DNA of 64,000 nt from Pseudomonas sp. TCU-HL1 (GCF_001708505.1 NZ_CP015992.1:2604001-2668000); one strand, 5' to 3'; shown: positions 15,592 through 24,920, counted from the first letter of the stretch. Translations and numbers: made by a program. The notes: generated from the sequence alone by a model not told the origin.

Positions 15592-16098
15592 ATGAACATG
15601 ATTGATGACGCGGAACTTCGGGAGTTGTTACAGCGGCTGCGGCGTTTTGCGCTGTGGCTGACGCGCAATGCCAGCAGTTCCGACGACCTGGTCCAGGCGA
15701 CGCTGGAACGGGCGCTATCCAGATGGGGCAGTAAGGGCGACGGCAATCTGCGTGCCTGGCTGTTCTCCATTCTGTATCGGCAGTTTCTTGATGGTCAGCG
15801 CAGGGCACGCCGCCACGCACGCCTGCTGGAGTTCTTCGGAGGCCGTAGCGAGGAAGCACCCTCCACCGAAGAGCGGGTGATGAACCAGGCGACCCTCGAA
15901 GCCTTCGGACGCCTGCCGGCCGAGCAGCGAGCGCTGCTGTTGCTGGTGAGCGTGGAAGGGCTGAGTTACAAGGAGGCCGCCCACGCCCTCGATATTCCCA
16001 TCGGCACCGTGATGTCCAGGCTGTCCCGCGCACGCAAGGCGTTGCGCGAACTGGCCGAGGGCGAGATGTCCAACCCTCAGCTGCGGGTACTCAAATGA
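15592..16098 (+). CDS. ECF (sigma-70 family) RNA polymerase sigma factor
   Basis: A 168-residue ECF sigma factor. Region 2 is visible as LRRFALWLTRNASSSDDLVQATLERALSRW...LRAWLFSILYRQFLDGQRR and region 4 as RLPAEQRALLLLVSVEGLSYKEAAHALDIPIGTVMSRLSRARKALREL. Its stop overlaps the anti-sigma start by four bases. It diverges from a catalase/cytochrome b561 operon and both operons start with identical ECF-type promoters, so it very likely transcribes itself and the peroxidase genes. A second in-frame ATG at 15598 is possible. The inducing signal is unknown; oxidative stress is the obvious guess. Confidence 0.93.
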   Translation: MNMIDDAELRELLQRLRRFALWLTRNASSSDDLVQATLERALSRWGSKGDGNLRAWLFSILYRQFLDGQRRARRHARLLEFFGGRSEEAPSTEERVMNQATLEAFGRLPAEQRALLLLVSVEGLSYKEAAHALDIPIGTVMSRLSRARKALRELAEGEMSNPQLRVLK

Positions 16099-16838
16099 AT
16101 ACATTCCATCCCAGCGAAGGCGACCTGCACGCCTATCTCGACGGCCAGCTCGACGCCCAACAGCGCCAGGCGGTGGAAGCCTACCTGGCGGCCAATCCCG
16201 ACGTCGCCGACCAGGTGGAGGGCTGGCGGCGAGATGCCCAGCAACTGCGTGCGGCGCTGGCCAACCCCGGCATGGCGCCGAATCCGCGCCTCGACCCGGT
16301 GGCGATCCGCGCGTCCCTGCGCGCCCGCAAGCAGCGTCGCCTGGCGCTGGCGGCTTCGTTCGTGCTGGCCCTGGGTGCCGGTGGCCTGGGCGGCTGGCAA
16401 GCGCGGGACATGAGCCTGCTGGCGGCCAACCCGCCGATGCAGGACGCGCTGCAGGCCCATCGCCTGTTCGCCGGCAACCCGGTGGTCGATATCCAGGCAC
16501 GCCAGCCCGGCGAGCTGCAGGCCTGGCTGGACCAGCGCTTCAGCCATGCGGCGCGCATTCCCGATCTCAGCCCCTACGGTTTCACGCCGGTGGGCGGTCG
16601 CTGGCTGGTGACCGAGCAGGGGGCGGCGGCATTGCTGTTGTTCGAGGACGGCCAGGGTCAGCGGGTCAGCCTCTACCTGCGGGCACCGGGCTCACTGTAC
16701 CCGAGCATGAGAAAAGGCCAGCGCCGCGATGGCGAACTGGAGGCGCGTTACTGGTCGAGGGATGGTTACAACTACGCACTGGTGAACCGCGAAGGGGACC
16801 CGCGCGGGGACGTGCTGGGGCGGGCGCTTTCGTTCTAG
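16095..16838 (+). CDS. Anti-sigma factor, single transmembrane helix
   Basis: A 247-residue partner of the ECF sigma. The N-terminus (DLHAYLDGQLDAQQRQAVEAYLAANPDVADQVEGWRRDAQQLRA) has the helical anti-sigma domain that sequesters sigma, but not the HxxxCxxC zinc motif. One transmembrane helix follows at about residues 77-98 (RRLALAASFVLALGAGGLGGW), and the rest is a periplasmic domain. That topology allows sensing of an envelope signal. Translation is coupled to the sigma gene by an ATGA overlap. Confidence 0.9.
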   Translation: MNTFHPSEGDLHAYLDGQLDAQQRQAVEAYLAANPDVADQVEGWRRDAQQLRAALANPGMAPNPRLDPVAIRASLRARKQRRLALAASFVLALGAGGLGGWQARDMSLLAANPPMQDALQAHRLFAGNPVVDIQARQPGELQAWLDQRFSHAARIPDLSPYGFTPVGGRWLVTEQGAAALLLFEDGQGQRVSLYLRAPGSLYPSMRKGQRRDGELEARYWSRDGYNYALVNREGDPRGDVLGRALSF

Positions 16839-16870
16839 CCCACCCCATCCAACAGGATGCTGCAGGTCCC

Positions 16871-16945
16871 GTAGGGTGCGCCGCGCGCACCGTGAGACGG
16901 ACTCGGAGCCGCCACCATCGCCTCGGTGCGCATGGCGCACCCTAC
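16871..16945. repeat. Intergenic inverted-repeat element (GTAGGGTGCGCC family)
   Basis: A 12-bp perfect inverted repeat, GTAGGGTGCGCC at 16871 and its complement ending at 16945, flanks 51 bases between the convergent anti-sigma and lpd genes. The same 12-mer recurs at 39240-39251, so this is a dispersed repeat. Confidence 0.7.
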
Positions 16946-17007
16946 TGCTGGGCACGGTGGCGGCGATCAGCCGAGTGCTGCGTGTGAGGATGGCCCCCTT
17001 GCAGGGG

Positions 17008-18417
17008 TCAGGCCTGCATCGCCCCTCCATGCACATCCATCGCCGCCTGGCGCAGGGCTTCCGAGCGGGTGGGGTGGGGGTGGCAGGTCAGTGCGATGTC
17101 TTCGGCCGAGGCGGAGAACTCCATGGCCACGCAGTACTCGCCGATCATTTCACTGACGCTCGGCCCGACCATGTGTACGCCCAGGACTTCGTCCGTGCGC
17201 TCGTCGGCCAGCACTTTCACCAAGCCTTCGGTCTCATGGTTGATCTTGGCCCGGCTATTGGCCGTGAAGGGGAACTTGCCGACCCGGTAGGGGCGCCCTT
17301 CGGCCTTCAGCTGCTCTTCGCTCTTGCCCACGCTGGCCACTTCCGGCCGGGTGTAGATCACGCTCGGGATGAGGTTGTAGTTCACCTCGGCGGCCTGTCC
17401 GGCGATGCGTTCGATGCAGACGATGCCTTCGTCCTCGGCCTTGTGCGCCAGCATCGCGCCGGAGGTCACGTCGCCGATGACCCAGACGCCCGGAGCGGTC
17501 GTCTGGTGGCGCTCGTTGGCGAGCATGCCGCGTGGGTCGGTGGCCAGGCCCACTGTCTCCAGGCCCAGCCCTTTGGTGTAGGGGCGACGGCCGATGGCCA
17601 CGAGCACGTAGTCGGCCTTGAGGGTTTCCGCGAGTCCGCCGGCAGCGGGCTCGATGGACAGCTCCACGCCCGCCTTGCCCGCCTTGCCCGGCTTGGCGGC
17701 GGTGACCTTGGAGCTGAGCTTGAAGTTCATACCCTGCTTGGTCAGGGCGCGTTGCAGGGTCTTGGCGGTCTCGTCGTCCAGCCCTGGGCAGATTCGGCCC
17801 AGGTACTCCACCACCGTCACCTGGGCACCCAGGCGGCGCCAGACGGAGCCCAGCTCCAGGCCGATCACGCCGGCACCGATGACCACCAGGTGCCTGGGCA
17901 CCTCGGGCAACGACAGGGCGCCGGTGGAGTCGAGGATGCGCTGGTTGTCGATGGTCACGCCGGGCAGCGGCGTCGGCTCCGAGCCGGTGGCGACGACAAT
18001 GTCGCGGGCTTCCAGCGTCTGCTGCTGGCCGTCGGCGGCGGTGACCACCACTTTGCCGGCGCCCTCGATGCGGCCCCAACCTTTGACCCATTCCACCTTG
18101 TTCTTGCGGAAGAGAAACTCGATGCCCTTGGTCAGGGCCGTCACGCTCTCGGCCTTCTGCTTCATCATCTGGGCCAGGTCGAGCCTGGGTTCGACCTGGA
18201 TTCCCAGGGTCGCGAACTCCTTGCCTGAGGCCGCTTCATAGAGTTCGGAGGCGTGGAGCAGGGCCTTGGAGGGCATGCAGCCGACGTTCAGGCAGGTGCC
18301 GCCCAGGGTTTCCCGGCCTTCGACACAGGCCACTTTCATACCCAGTTGGCCAGCCTTGATCGCGGCGTTGTAGCCGCCCGGGCCGCCGCCGATCACCACT
18401 ACGTCGTATGCGCTCAT
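17008..18417 (-). CDS. lpdA: Dihydrolipoyl dehydrogenase
   Basis: A 469-residue FAD-containing E3 enzyme that reoxidises dihydrolipoamide with NAD+. The FAD motif GGGPGGYNAA is at the N-terminus, the redox-active pair in GGTCLNVGCMPSKALL, the NAD motif in VIGAGVIGLELGSVW, and the catalytic His-Glu in HPHPTRSEALRQA near the C-terminus. It is not next to E1/E2 genes of a 2-oxo acid dehydrogenase, so it is probably an additional isozyme (Lpd3-like in P. aeruginosa naming) rather than the dedicated E3. Convergent with the anti-sigma gene. Confidence 0.93.
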   Translation of the reverse strand: MSAYDVVVIGGGPGGYNAAIKAGQLGMKVACVEGRETLGGTCLNVGCMPSKALLHASELYEAASGKEFATLGIQVEPRLDLAQMMKQKAESVTALTKGIEFLFRKNKVEWVKGWGRIEGAGKVVVTAADGQQQTLEARDIVVATGSEPTPLPGVTIDNQRILDSTGALSLPEVPRHLVVIGAGVIGLELGSVWRRLGAQVTVVEYLGRICPGLDDETAKTLQRALTKQGMNFKLSSKVTAAKPGKAGKAGVELSIEPAAGGLAETLKADYVLVAIGRRPYTKGLGLETVGLATDPRGMLANERHQTTAPGVWVIGDVTSGAMLAHKAEDEGIVCIERIAGQAAEVNYNLIPSVIYTRPEVASVGKSEEQLKAEGRPYRVGKFPFTANSRAKINHETEGLVKVLADERTDEVLGVHMVGPSVSEMIGEYCVAMEFSASAEDIALTCHPHPTRSEALRQAAMDVHGGAMQA

Positions 18418-18567
18418 GAGGTCACCTCGATTCTGAAGTCGTAAAGGGAAGGCAGAAGCCTAGTGAACAACCACGAGCGTTCCAGCCCGGCAATATCCTG
18501 CTTGAATTACGTATGTAATATTATGCGTGTCATATCCGTCGTCAAGCACCGTGGCGGTCAGCAGGAT

Positions 18568-19449
18568 TTACCAGTCCAGGCGCAGGTGGCTTTCGAAGCG
18601 ACGTGGCTCACCGCTGATGGGGTCGTCGAAGGCGAGATCGCGGGCCAGGAGTTTGAGGGGGCGCTGGTAGTCGTCCGGGCCACCCTTGTCGGTCAGTTCC
18701 GGGTAGAAGCCGTCATTGCAGATGGGCGCGCCGAGGGCGGCCAGGTGCACGCGCAACTGATGCTGCTTGCCCGTGATGGGGTACAGGTCATAGCGCCAGA
18801 GGTCGCCGTTTTTCTCCAGGACATCGAGGCGGGTGCGGGAATTGGGCTCGCCGTCCAGCTCTTGCATGCGGAAGAAGGGTTCGCCCTTGCCGAGACGGGT
18901 TTCCCGCAGGAGCGGGAAAGCCAGCTCGGGCAGCGCCGGGGCGATGGCTTCGTAGCGCTTGCGGATCTCGCGGTCGCGGAACAGCGCGTGGTAGTGGTTG
19001 CGGCTGGCCGGGTTGGCGGAAAACAGCACCAGGCCCGCGGTGTGGCGGTCGATGCGGTGCAACGGCACCAGGTGTGGGTTGCCCAGGCGCCGGGTGAGGC
19101 GCGCCTGCAGGGTTTCCTCGACGTACTCGCCTGCGGGCATCACCGGCAGGAAGTGCGGTTTGTCGGCCACCACCAGGTGCTCATCGACATGGAGCACGTT
19201 TTCCTCGAACGGAATCGGCTGCTCGTCCTTCACCTCACGGAAGTAATGCACCCGCAGCGCTACCTGGTAGGGATGCTCCGGACCCAGCCGGTTACCGTTT
19301 CCATCGGTCACCTTGCCACTGTCCATGCGCTCCAGCCAGGTCTCCCGGGGGATGGCTGGAAAGCGCTCGCAGAGGCAGTCCAGAACGGTGCTCCAGTTAC
19401 CTTGCGGCAGGTGGAGAGTGCTGGGGCGGATGTTCGGGGTACGGGACAT
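18568..19449 (-). CDS. RluA-family pseudouridine synthase
   Basis: A 293-residue RNA pseudouridine synthase. The catalytic Asp lies in PLHRIDRHTAGLVLFS, and the KQHQLRVHLAALG block near the C-terminus is the usual second motif. The sequence belongs to the RluA superfamily; the exact rRNA or tRNA target cannot be read off. No S4 domain is evident; the N-terminal 80 residues may hold a diverged version. It lies 150 bases upstream of lpdA in transcription order. Confidence 0.9.
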   Translation of the reverse strand: MSRTPNIRPSTLHLPQGNWSTVLDCLCERFPAIPRETWLERMDSGKVTDGNGNRLGPEHPYQVALRVHYFREVKDEQPIPFEENVLHVDEHLVVADKPHFLPVMPAGEYVEETLQARLTRRLGNPHLVPLHRIDRHTAGLVLFSANPASRNHYHALFRDREIRKRYEAIAPALPELAFPLLRETRLGKGEPFFRMQELDGEPNSRTRLDVLEKNGDLWRYDLYPITGKQHQLRVHLAALGAPICNDGFYPELTDKGGPDDYQRPLKLLARDLAFDDPISGEPRRFESHLRLDW

Positions 19450-19618
19450 GGAGTGTTTCGGAGCGTTTCAACGGGTGGGCATTAGGCCGCACAGCGCTGA
19501 CCGGAGTCAAAACCAGAGGATAGAATGCACCGGCCGTGCGCCGCGGGCAGGAGCCCCGCCGCGATGGAAACCCGTTGCAGGTGCGCGCAAGGATATTCGT
19601 TCAGAAGAGGACCGATGC

Positions 19619-19969
19619 ATGTACGTCAAACCGATCACCCTCAGTCTTGCCCTGGCCGGCCTGCTCCTGGCGGGCTGCAGCTCGACCGACAAGCCCGCTG
19701 CGCCAGCCGCTGCTGCCCCCGCTGCCATGCAGGAATCCGCCAGCGCGACCGCGCCGTCCTTTGGTGGCACTTGCGATTCCGCTGCCGTGGCTGCCCTGGT
19801 AGGCAAGACCGCCAATCTCGCCCTGGTCGACCAGGCCAAGCGCCAGTCCGGCGCCGAGACCGCGCGGGTGCTGCGCCCCCATGACGCCGTGACCATGGAT
19901 TACAACTCCCGTCGGCTGAACATCGACGTGGACGAGACGGACGTCGTCAAGCAGTTCACCTGCGGCTGA
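19619..19969 (+). CDS. Lipoprotein with peptidase inhibitor I78 domain
   Basis: A 116-residue protein. A lipobox (LALAGLLLAGC) gives lipid anchoring at Cys20 or so, followed by an Ala/Pro-rich linker and a C-terminal I78-type domain: CDSAAVAALVGK near its start, RVLRPHDAVTMDYNSRRLNIDVDE, and a final Cys in QFTCG that can pair with the first. I78 proteins are small serine protease inhibitors. The ATG at 19619 follows AGAGGACC; a second ATG four bases earlier is out of frame. Confidence 0.88.
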   Translation: MYVKPITLSLALAGLLLAGCSSTDKPAAPAAAAPAAMQESASATAPSFGGTCDSAAVAALVGKTANLALVDQAKRQSGAETARVLRPHDAVTMDYNSRRLNIDVDETDVVKQFTCG

Positions 19970-20006
19970 TCGCCCGTCACAGCAGTCTCACGGAACCCCC
20001 ATAAAA

Positions 20007-20055
20007 ATGACCACGACAGGGTTGAGGGCCTAGGACACCGCCGCGTCGTGGTCAT
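20007..20055. other. Inverted repeat between convergent genes, possible terminator
   Basis: An 11-bp perfect inverted repeat (ATGACCACGAC and its complement) with a 27-base loop, between the I78 lipoprotein gene and ald. It lacks a clear T-run, so a terminator role is tentative. Confidence 0.4.
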
Positions 20056-20075
20056 CGGGGCCAGGGGCCCCTGAA

Positions 20076-21197
20076 CTAGAGCTGCTTGAGCATTTCCTCC
20101 AAGTGAACGTAATCCATGTGGTGGGCGGCTGCGACGCTGCCATTGGTGAGTCGCCCCTTGGCCACGTTTAGGCCATGGCGCAGATGCAGGTCATCTTCCA
20201 GCGCCTTGCGCGTGCCCTTCTGCGCCAAGGCGATGACGAAGGGCAGGGTGGCGTTGTTCAGCGCCAGGGTGGAAGTGCGCGCCACGGCGCCGGGCATGTT
20301 GGCCACGCAGTAATGGACGACGCCATCGATCACGTAGGTGGGCTCGGCATGGGTGGTGGCCCGTGAGGTTTCCGCACAGCCGCCCTGGTCGATGGCCACA
20401 TCCACCAGCACTGCGCCGTCCTGCATCCGCGCCACCATCTCGGCGGTGACCAGCTTGGGCGCTGCCGCGCCCGGAATCAGCACGCCCCCGATCACCAGGT
20501 CCGCCGCCAGCACCTGGTCACGCACGGTGCCATGGGTGGAATAGAGGGTGGTGATGCGGTTGCCATAGAGCGCGTCCAGCCGGCGCAGGGCGTCCACGCT
20601 CTTGTCCAGTACGGTGACATTGGCGCCCAGGCCAACAGCCATCGCCAGCGCGTGGGTGCCGACCACGCCGCCGCCGAGAATCACGACTTTGGCGGGCGGG
20701 ACGCCGGGCACGCCGCCCAGCAGCACGCCTCGGCCACCCTTGGCTTTTTCCAGGCAACTGGCGCCGGCCTGGATGGACATGCGTCCGGCCACTTCCGACA
20801 TGGGGGCCAGCAACGGGAGTCGACCATGACTGTCGGTGACGGTTTCGTAGGCGATGCAGGTGGCGCCGGAGGCGATCAGTTCATCGGTCTGGGGCCGGTC
20901 CGGCGCCAGGTGCAGGTAAGTGAAGAGGGTCTGCTCGGGGCGCAAGCGGGCACGTTCCTGGGTGAGGGGTTCCTTGACCTTGACGATCAGTTGGGCCTGC
21001 TCGAAGACCTCGGCTGCGCTGCCGGCCATCTTGGCACCGGCGGCCAGGTAGTCCTCGTCAGCGAAGCCGATGGAAGCCCCGGCCCTGGTTTCCACCCAGA
21101 CTTCATGCCCCAGGCGGGTCAGTTCGGCCACGGACAGCGGGGTCAGGCCGACCCGGTACTCGTGGTTCTTGATCTCCTTCGGCACTCCGATACGCAT
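20076..21197 (-). CDS. ald: Alanine dehydrogenase
   Basis: A 373-residue NAD-dependent L-alanine dehydrogenase that deaminates alanine to pyruvate and ammonia. The signatures are MRIGVPKEIKNHEYRVGLTP at the start, EVAGRMSIQAGA, the nucleotide-binding VVILGGGVVGTHALAMAVGLGANVTVLDKS, and DQGGCAETSRATTHAEPTY. I chose MRIGVPKE at 21197 with GGAGGT five bases upstream; the longer in-frame start at 21359 overlaps the slipin gene. No Lrp-type regulator gene is next to it in this window. Confidence 0.95.
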   Translation of the reverse strand: MRIGVPKEIKNHEYRVGLTPLSVAELTRLGHEVWVETRAGASIGFADEDYLAAGAKMAGSAAEVFEQAQLIVKVKEPLTQERARLRPEQTLFTYLHLAPDRPQTDELIASGATCIAYETVTDSHGRLPLLAPMSEVAGRMSIQAGASCLEKAKGGRGVLLGGVPGVPPAKVVILGGGVVGTHALAMAVGLGANVTVLDKSVDALRRLDALYGNRITTLYSTHGTVRDQVLAADLVIGGVLIPGAAAPKLVTAEMVARMQDGAVLVDVAIDQGGCAETSRATTHAEPTYVIDGVVHYCVANMPGAVARTSTLALNNATLPFVIALAQKGTRKALEDDLHLRHGLNVAKGRLTNGSVAAAHHMDYVHLEEMLKQL

Positions 21198-21274
21198 GGC
21201 GACCTCCAGGTTCTTGTTGTCCTTTGAACAAGTGTAGAAACCCGGCCACTGCGCCCCCGCCGAATAGCGACAGG

Positions 21275-21297
21275 TTTTCAGGGGATATCCCTGAAAA
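21275..21297. other. 9-bp inverted repeat upstream of ald, below slipin
   Basis: TTTTCAGGG and its complement around a 5-base loop, in the 133-bp gap between the slipin stop and the ald start. It could be the end of the nfeD-slipin transcript or an operator for ald; the sequence does not decide. Confidence 0.4.
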
Positions 21298-21330
21298 GCG
21301 CGTGGAAAACAGAGTGTCTCGAGGACGCCG

Positions 21331-22104
21331 TCAACCCTCGCGGTTCTTTTGCTTCCCATCGCTCATGCCGCCAAGCAACTCCACTGGCAGTGGGAAGACG
21401 ATGGTGTTGGTCTTGTCGCCGGCAATGGCATTGAGTGTCTGCATGTAGCGCAGCTGCATGGCGCCCGGCTGGCGGCTGAGCATCTCGGCGGCCTGCATCA
21501 GTTTCTCGGAGGCTTGCAGCTCGCCTTCGGCATGGATCACCTTGGCCCGCCGCTCGCGTTCGGCCTCGGCCTGGCGGGCGATGGCGCGGATCATGGTCTC
21601 ATTGAGGTCGACGTGCTTGATTTCCACGTTGGAGACTTTGATGCCCCAGGCATCGGTCTGGGCATCGAGTGCCTGCTGGATGTCGGTATTCAGGCGTTCG
21701 CGTTCGGCCAGCATTTCGTCCAGCTCGTGCTTGCCCAGCACCGAGCGCAGCGTGGTCTGGGCCAACTGGCTGGTGGCCATGAGGAAGTTCTCGACCTGGA
21801 TGATGGCGCGCTCCGAGTCGAGTACGCGAAAGTAGATCACCGCGTTCACCTTCACCGAGACGTTATCGCGGGAGATCACGTCCTGGGGGGGGACGTCCAG
21901 CACCACGGTGCGTAGGTCCACCCGCACCATCTGCTGGATGGCCGGGATGATCAGTACCAGCCCCGGCCCCTTGACCTTCCAGAAGCGGCCGAGCTGGAAC
22001 ACGACGCCGCGCTCGTACTCGCGCAGGACGCGGATGGCCGACACCGCCAGCACGATCAGCAGGAACAGGAGGGTGGCAAAACCGACGGGAAAGGCCATGG
22101 TCAA
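21331..22104 (-). CDS. Slipin family (SPFH/stomatin-like) membrane protein
   Basis: A 257-residue protein with one N-terminal membrane segment (FATLLFLLIVLAVSAI) followed by an SPFH/band-7 domain (VLREYERGVVFQLGRFWKVKGPGLVLIIPAIQQMVRVDLRT) and a helical region rich in Glu/Arg (RQAEAERERRAKVIHAEGELQASEKL) that drives oligomerisation. It is the usual partner of NfeD: the start overlaps the nfeD stop by four bases. NfeD proteases cleave the stomatin partner in some systems; the pair is thought to organise membrane microdomains. Confidence 0.92.
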   Translation of the reverse strand: MTMAFPVGFATLLFLLIVLAVSAIRVLREYERGVVFQLGRFWKVKGPGLVLIIPAIQQMVRVDLRTVVLDVPPQDVISRDNVSVKVNAVIYFRVLDSERAIIQVENFLMATSQLAQTTLRSVLGKHELDEMLAERERLNTDIQQALDAQTDAWGIKVSNVEIKHVDLNETMIRAIARQAEAERERRAKVIHAEGELQASEKLMQAAEMLSRQPGAMQLRYMQTLNAIAGDKTNTIVFPLPVELLGGMSDGKQKNREG

Positions 22105-23486
22105 TCTCCTCTGGGCGGACGTTCATCCGCCGTCACGTCCAGCAACAGCCCATTGCGCGCCAGCACGCGTACGCGCTGGCCGCTCCTCAAGGGGGACTCG
22201 CAGCGCACCTGCCAGCGCTCGCCCTGCAACTGCACCCAGCCGCTACGTGGGTCGTCCACCGTCAGATCGAGCAGGATCGCCTGGCTGCCCACCAGCCCGG
22301 CATCGCCGCTGACCAGCGCGCGTCGGCGGGCACGAACGGCCATGGCGAGGATGGCGAAGATCAGCAGCGCGCTGGACAGGGCCACGGTGATGATCAACGG
22401 CAGGGGGATGCCGTAGCCCGGCACCTCGGTGTCGATCAGGATCACCGCACCGACCACGAAGGCGGCGATGCCGCCGAAGCCGATGATGCCGAAGCTGGGC
22501 ATGAAGGCTTCCGCCGCCATGAAAAGGATGCCGAGAAGGATCAGCGCGATGCCGGCGAAGTTCACCGGCAACAGTTGCAGCGCGTAGAGCGCGAGGATCA
22601 GGCAGATACCGCCAACCACTCCGCCGACCCCGCTGCCAGGGTTGGAGAATTCGAAGATCAGGCCGTAGACGCCGATCATCATCAGGATCAGCGCGACGCT
22701 GGGGTTGGTGATCACCGCGAGGATCTGTGCGCGCCAGTCCGGCTCGTGTTGCACTTGCGGCGCGCCACGGGTGGTCAGGGTGATTTTCTGACCGGCAATT
22801 TCCAGGATCTTGCCGTCCAGCTTGGCGAGCAAGTCATTAACATCATTTGCCAGCAGGTCTACTACCTTCAGGCGCTGGGCATCGGCAGCGGAGAGGCTGA
22901 CGGACTCGCGCACCGCACGTTCGGCCCACTCGGCGTTGCGCCCACGCAGTTGTGCCAGGCCGCGGATGTAGGCGGCTGCATCGTTGACCTGCTTGCGGGT
23001 GAGGGTTTCCTCGTTGCCCGATGGCCCGTCTTTGTCGTCCTTCTCCTTCTTGCCCTTGCTACCGCCGGGCTTGTCGCCTTCGGGCTGGCCCGGCATGCCG
23101 CCAATCTGCACGGGTGTCGCGGCACCCAGGTTGGTGCCCGGGGCCATGGCGGCAATATGGCTGGCGTAGAGGATGTAGGTGCCGGCGCTGGCGGCCCGCG
23201 CGCCGCTGGGGGCAACGAAGCTCGCCACCGGCACTGGGCTGGCGAGGATCGCCTTGATGATGCTGCGCATGGAGGTGTCGAGGCCGCCGGGGGTGTCGAT
23301 CCGGATGACCACCAGTTGCGCCTTGTCCTGCTCGGCGCGCTCGATGCCACGGGTCAGGTAGTCCGCGGTGGCGGGCCCGATGGCGCCATCGACGGTCAGC
23401 ACAGTGACGCTCCCGGCGGCCTGCAGCATGCCGGGCAACAGAAGCAGGGCCAGGCACAGGAGCTTGCCCGACAGCCAGCGGATCAT
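22101..23486 (-). CDS. NfeD-family membrane serine protease (long form)
   Basis: A 461-residue long-form NfeD. After a signal peptide comes a ClpP-like protease domain with the nucleophile Ser in FVAPSGARAASAGTYIL. A charged Gly/Lys-rich insert (GKKEKDDKDGPSGN) precedes the rest of that domain. Then come four or five transmembrane helices and a C-terminal OB-fold NfeD domain (GLVGSQAILLDLTVDDPRSGWVQLQGERWQVR). I took MIRWLSGK at 23486 (GGGAGGT upstream) over a longer start. Operon with slipin. Confidence 0.92.
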   Translation of the reverse strand: MIRWLSGKLLCLALLLLPGMLQAAGSVTVLTVDGAIGPATADYLTRGIERAEQDKAQLVVIRIDTPGGLDTSMRSIIKAILASPVPVASFVAPSGARAASAGTYILYASHIAAMAPGTNLGAATPVQIGGMPGQPEGDKPGGSKGKKEKDDKDGPSGNEETLTRKQVNDAAAYIRGLAQLRGRNAEWAERAVRESVSLSAADAQRLKVVDLLANDVNDLLAKLDGKILEIAGQKITLTTRGAPQVQHEPDWRAQILAVITNPSVALILMMIGVYGLIFEFSNPGSGVGGVVGGICLILALYALQLLPVNFAGIALILLGILFMAAEAFMPSFGIIGFGGIAAFVVGAVILIDTEVPGYGIPLPLIITVALSSALLIFAILAMAVRARRRALVSGDAGLVGSQAILLDLTVDDPRSGWVQLQGERWQVRCESPLRSGQRVRVLARNGLLLDVTADERPPRGD

Positions 23487-23607
23487 GGCGACCTCCCGCG
23501 ATGCCGTGTTCACTTACAGCATAGTTGAGGGCATTTTTCGGGCATTTTTCGGGTATGAAGCGGGTTGGTGGAGGTGCAACGGGATGTTTTCGGCGGCGGT
23601 GGTTTGT

Positions 23608-23686
23608 TGTGGGGGCGAATTCATTCGCGAAGCGGGTCGAAGGGGGCCGCTGCGCGACCCTTATTCGAATGAATTCGCTCCTACAA
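23608..23686. repeat. REP-like pair at the methyltransferase 3' end
   Basis: Two inverted copies of the (T)TCGCGAATGAATTCGCTCC core face each other across a GC-rich centre. The right-hand copy runs into the stop codon of the homocysteine methyltransferase-like gene. Confidence 0.75.
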
Positions 23687-24640
23687 GGCCGCGCGGAACA
23701 ACGGCTTGCAGGCCTTGGCTATCTGCTCGACATGGCGATGGTCGGTGCCGCAGCAGCCGCCCATGACGTTGATATGCGGCAGGCGCTGGCGCAGCCGGGC
23801 GTACTGGGCGCCCAGCTCCTCGGGGTCGCCGCTGTCCAGGGCGGTGGCCTCGTTGAGTTCGGCGTGGCTCTTGCGTGAGGCGTTGGCGCGCAGGCCGCGA
23901 ATACGTTGCACCCAGCGGCTACCCGGCACGAGGGCATCCTCGAAATGCTCGGGGTGGGCGCAGTTGATCATGTAGTAGGCGGGGTAGGCGGCGGTGGCAT
24001 GGTCCACCTGCTCGATGGCGTCTTTCAGGCTCTGGCCAGTGGGAAGCCGGCCGTCGGTCTCGACGGTGAAGGAAATGGCCACGGGCATGTGCACGTCGCG
24101 GGCGGCCAGGACGATGCCCAAGGCTTCTTCCACATAGTTCATGGTGAGGGCGCTGAGCATGTCAGCGGCGCTTTGCGCGAACACCTCGATCTGCTCGGCG
24201 TGGTACTGCTGTGCCTGGAATTCGTCCATGGCTTCGTCGGCGATGTAACCGTCACCGCGAGGGCCGATGCAGCCGCTGATCACCACCGGGGTACGGCCGC
24301 TTTCCACGTCCGTGCGCAGTGCCTGCAACAGGCCGATGGCCTGCCGATTGGCTTCGGCCAGGCCTTGGGGGGTGAAGCCGAGATGGCTGGCCCAGTCCGG
24401 GTTGGCCCGCCAGGTGGGGCTTTCGAGGATCAGGCCGGTGCCGTAGTGGCTGGCGATGGCGCAGTAGGCGCGGTAGTAGCGGCGCAGGGCTTCCTGGCCA
24501 TCGGGGTAATTGAGCAGCACAAAGGCGGCGAAGTCGGGCAGGGCGATGCCCTCGTGAAAGACCAGGGTGGTCTCGATGCCGCCATCAGTCAGGAACAGTT
24601 CGCCCTCCAGTTGTGGCAGGGCGCTGCGATATTGGGCCAT
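23681..24640 (-). CDS. Homocysteine S-methyltransferase family protein
   Basis: A 319-residue TIM-barrel protein of the homocysteine S-methyltransferase family (MmuM/BHMT type). The zinc ligands are seen as Cys in INCAHPEHF and the paired Cys in GGCCGTDHRHVEQIA near the C-terminus. The opening LFLTDGGIETTLVFHEGIALPDFAAF is typical. Members transfer methyl from S-methylmethionine or betaine to homocysteine; others act on related thiols. The preferred donor is not evident. No amino-acid permease (mmuP) sits next to it. Confidence 0.88.
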   Translation of the reverse strand: MAQYRSALPQLEGELFLTDGGIETTLVFHEGIALPDFAAFVLLNYPDGQEALRRYYRAYCAIASHYGTGLILESPTWRANPDWASHLGFTPQGLAEANRQAIGLLQALRTDVESGRTPVVISGCIGPRGDGYIADEAMDEFQAQQYHAEQIEVFAQSAADMLSALTMNYVEEALGIVLAARDVHMPVAISFTVETDGRLPTGQSLKDAIEQVDHATAAYPAYYMINCAHPEHFEDALVPGSRWVQRIRGLRANASRKSHAELNEATALDSGDPEELGAQYARLRQRLPHINVMGGCCGTDHRHVEQIAKACKPLFRAAL

Positions 24641-24871
24641 GGCCTTGACTCCGTGACCTGTGGACGTTCGCTGTCCGGGCAGGCTTTGGATCGAAAGCGA
24701 GTCGGGCAGCCGGTCGGGCCTCGGGCTGGTTCCGTGGAATTGGGGTGGCCCGCAGGCGCTACGCCGGGCGGGCTCTGGGCGCCCGGTGGGTAAAAGGAAA
24801 GGCTAGCACCCGCGCGGCGCGTGGCTGGCGTGGGCTGATGGGTGGGGCCGGCAGCACAGGCAGCCTCTGTT

Positions 24872-24911
24872 TGTGGGCGCGAATTCATTCGCGAATGAAT
24901 TCGCTCCCACA
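24872..24911. repeat. 40-bp near-perfect REP palindrome
   Basis: Both arms carry the GGG(C/A)GCGAATTCATTCGCGA core and meet at the centre, flanked by TGTGGG/CCCACA ends. The palindrome lies 10 bases below the catalase-like gene stop. Confidence 0.8.
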
Positions 24912-24920
24912 GAGACATCC

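Noticed and set aside
18463..18567. TTAC-GTAT-GTAA palindrome upstream of lpdA as an operator
   Set aside because: Short, imperfect at the centre and without a second copy; could be chance in an AT-rich promoter.
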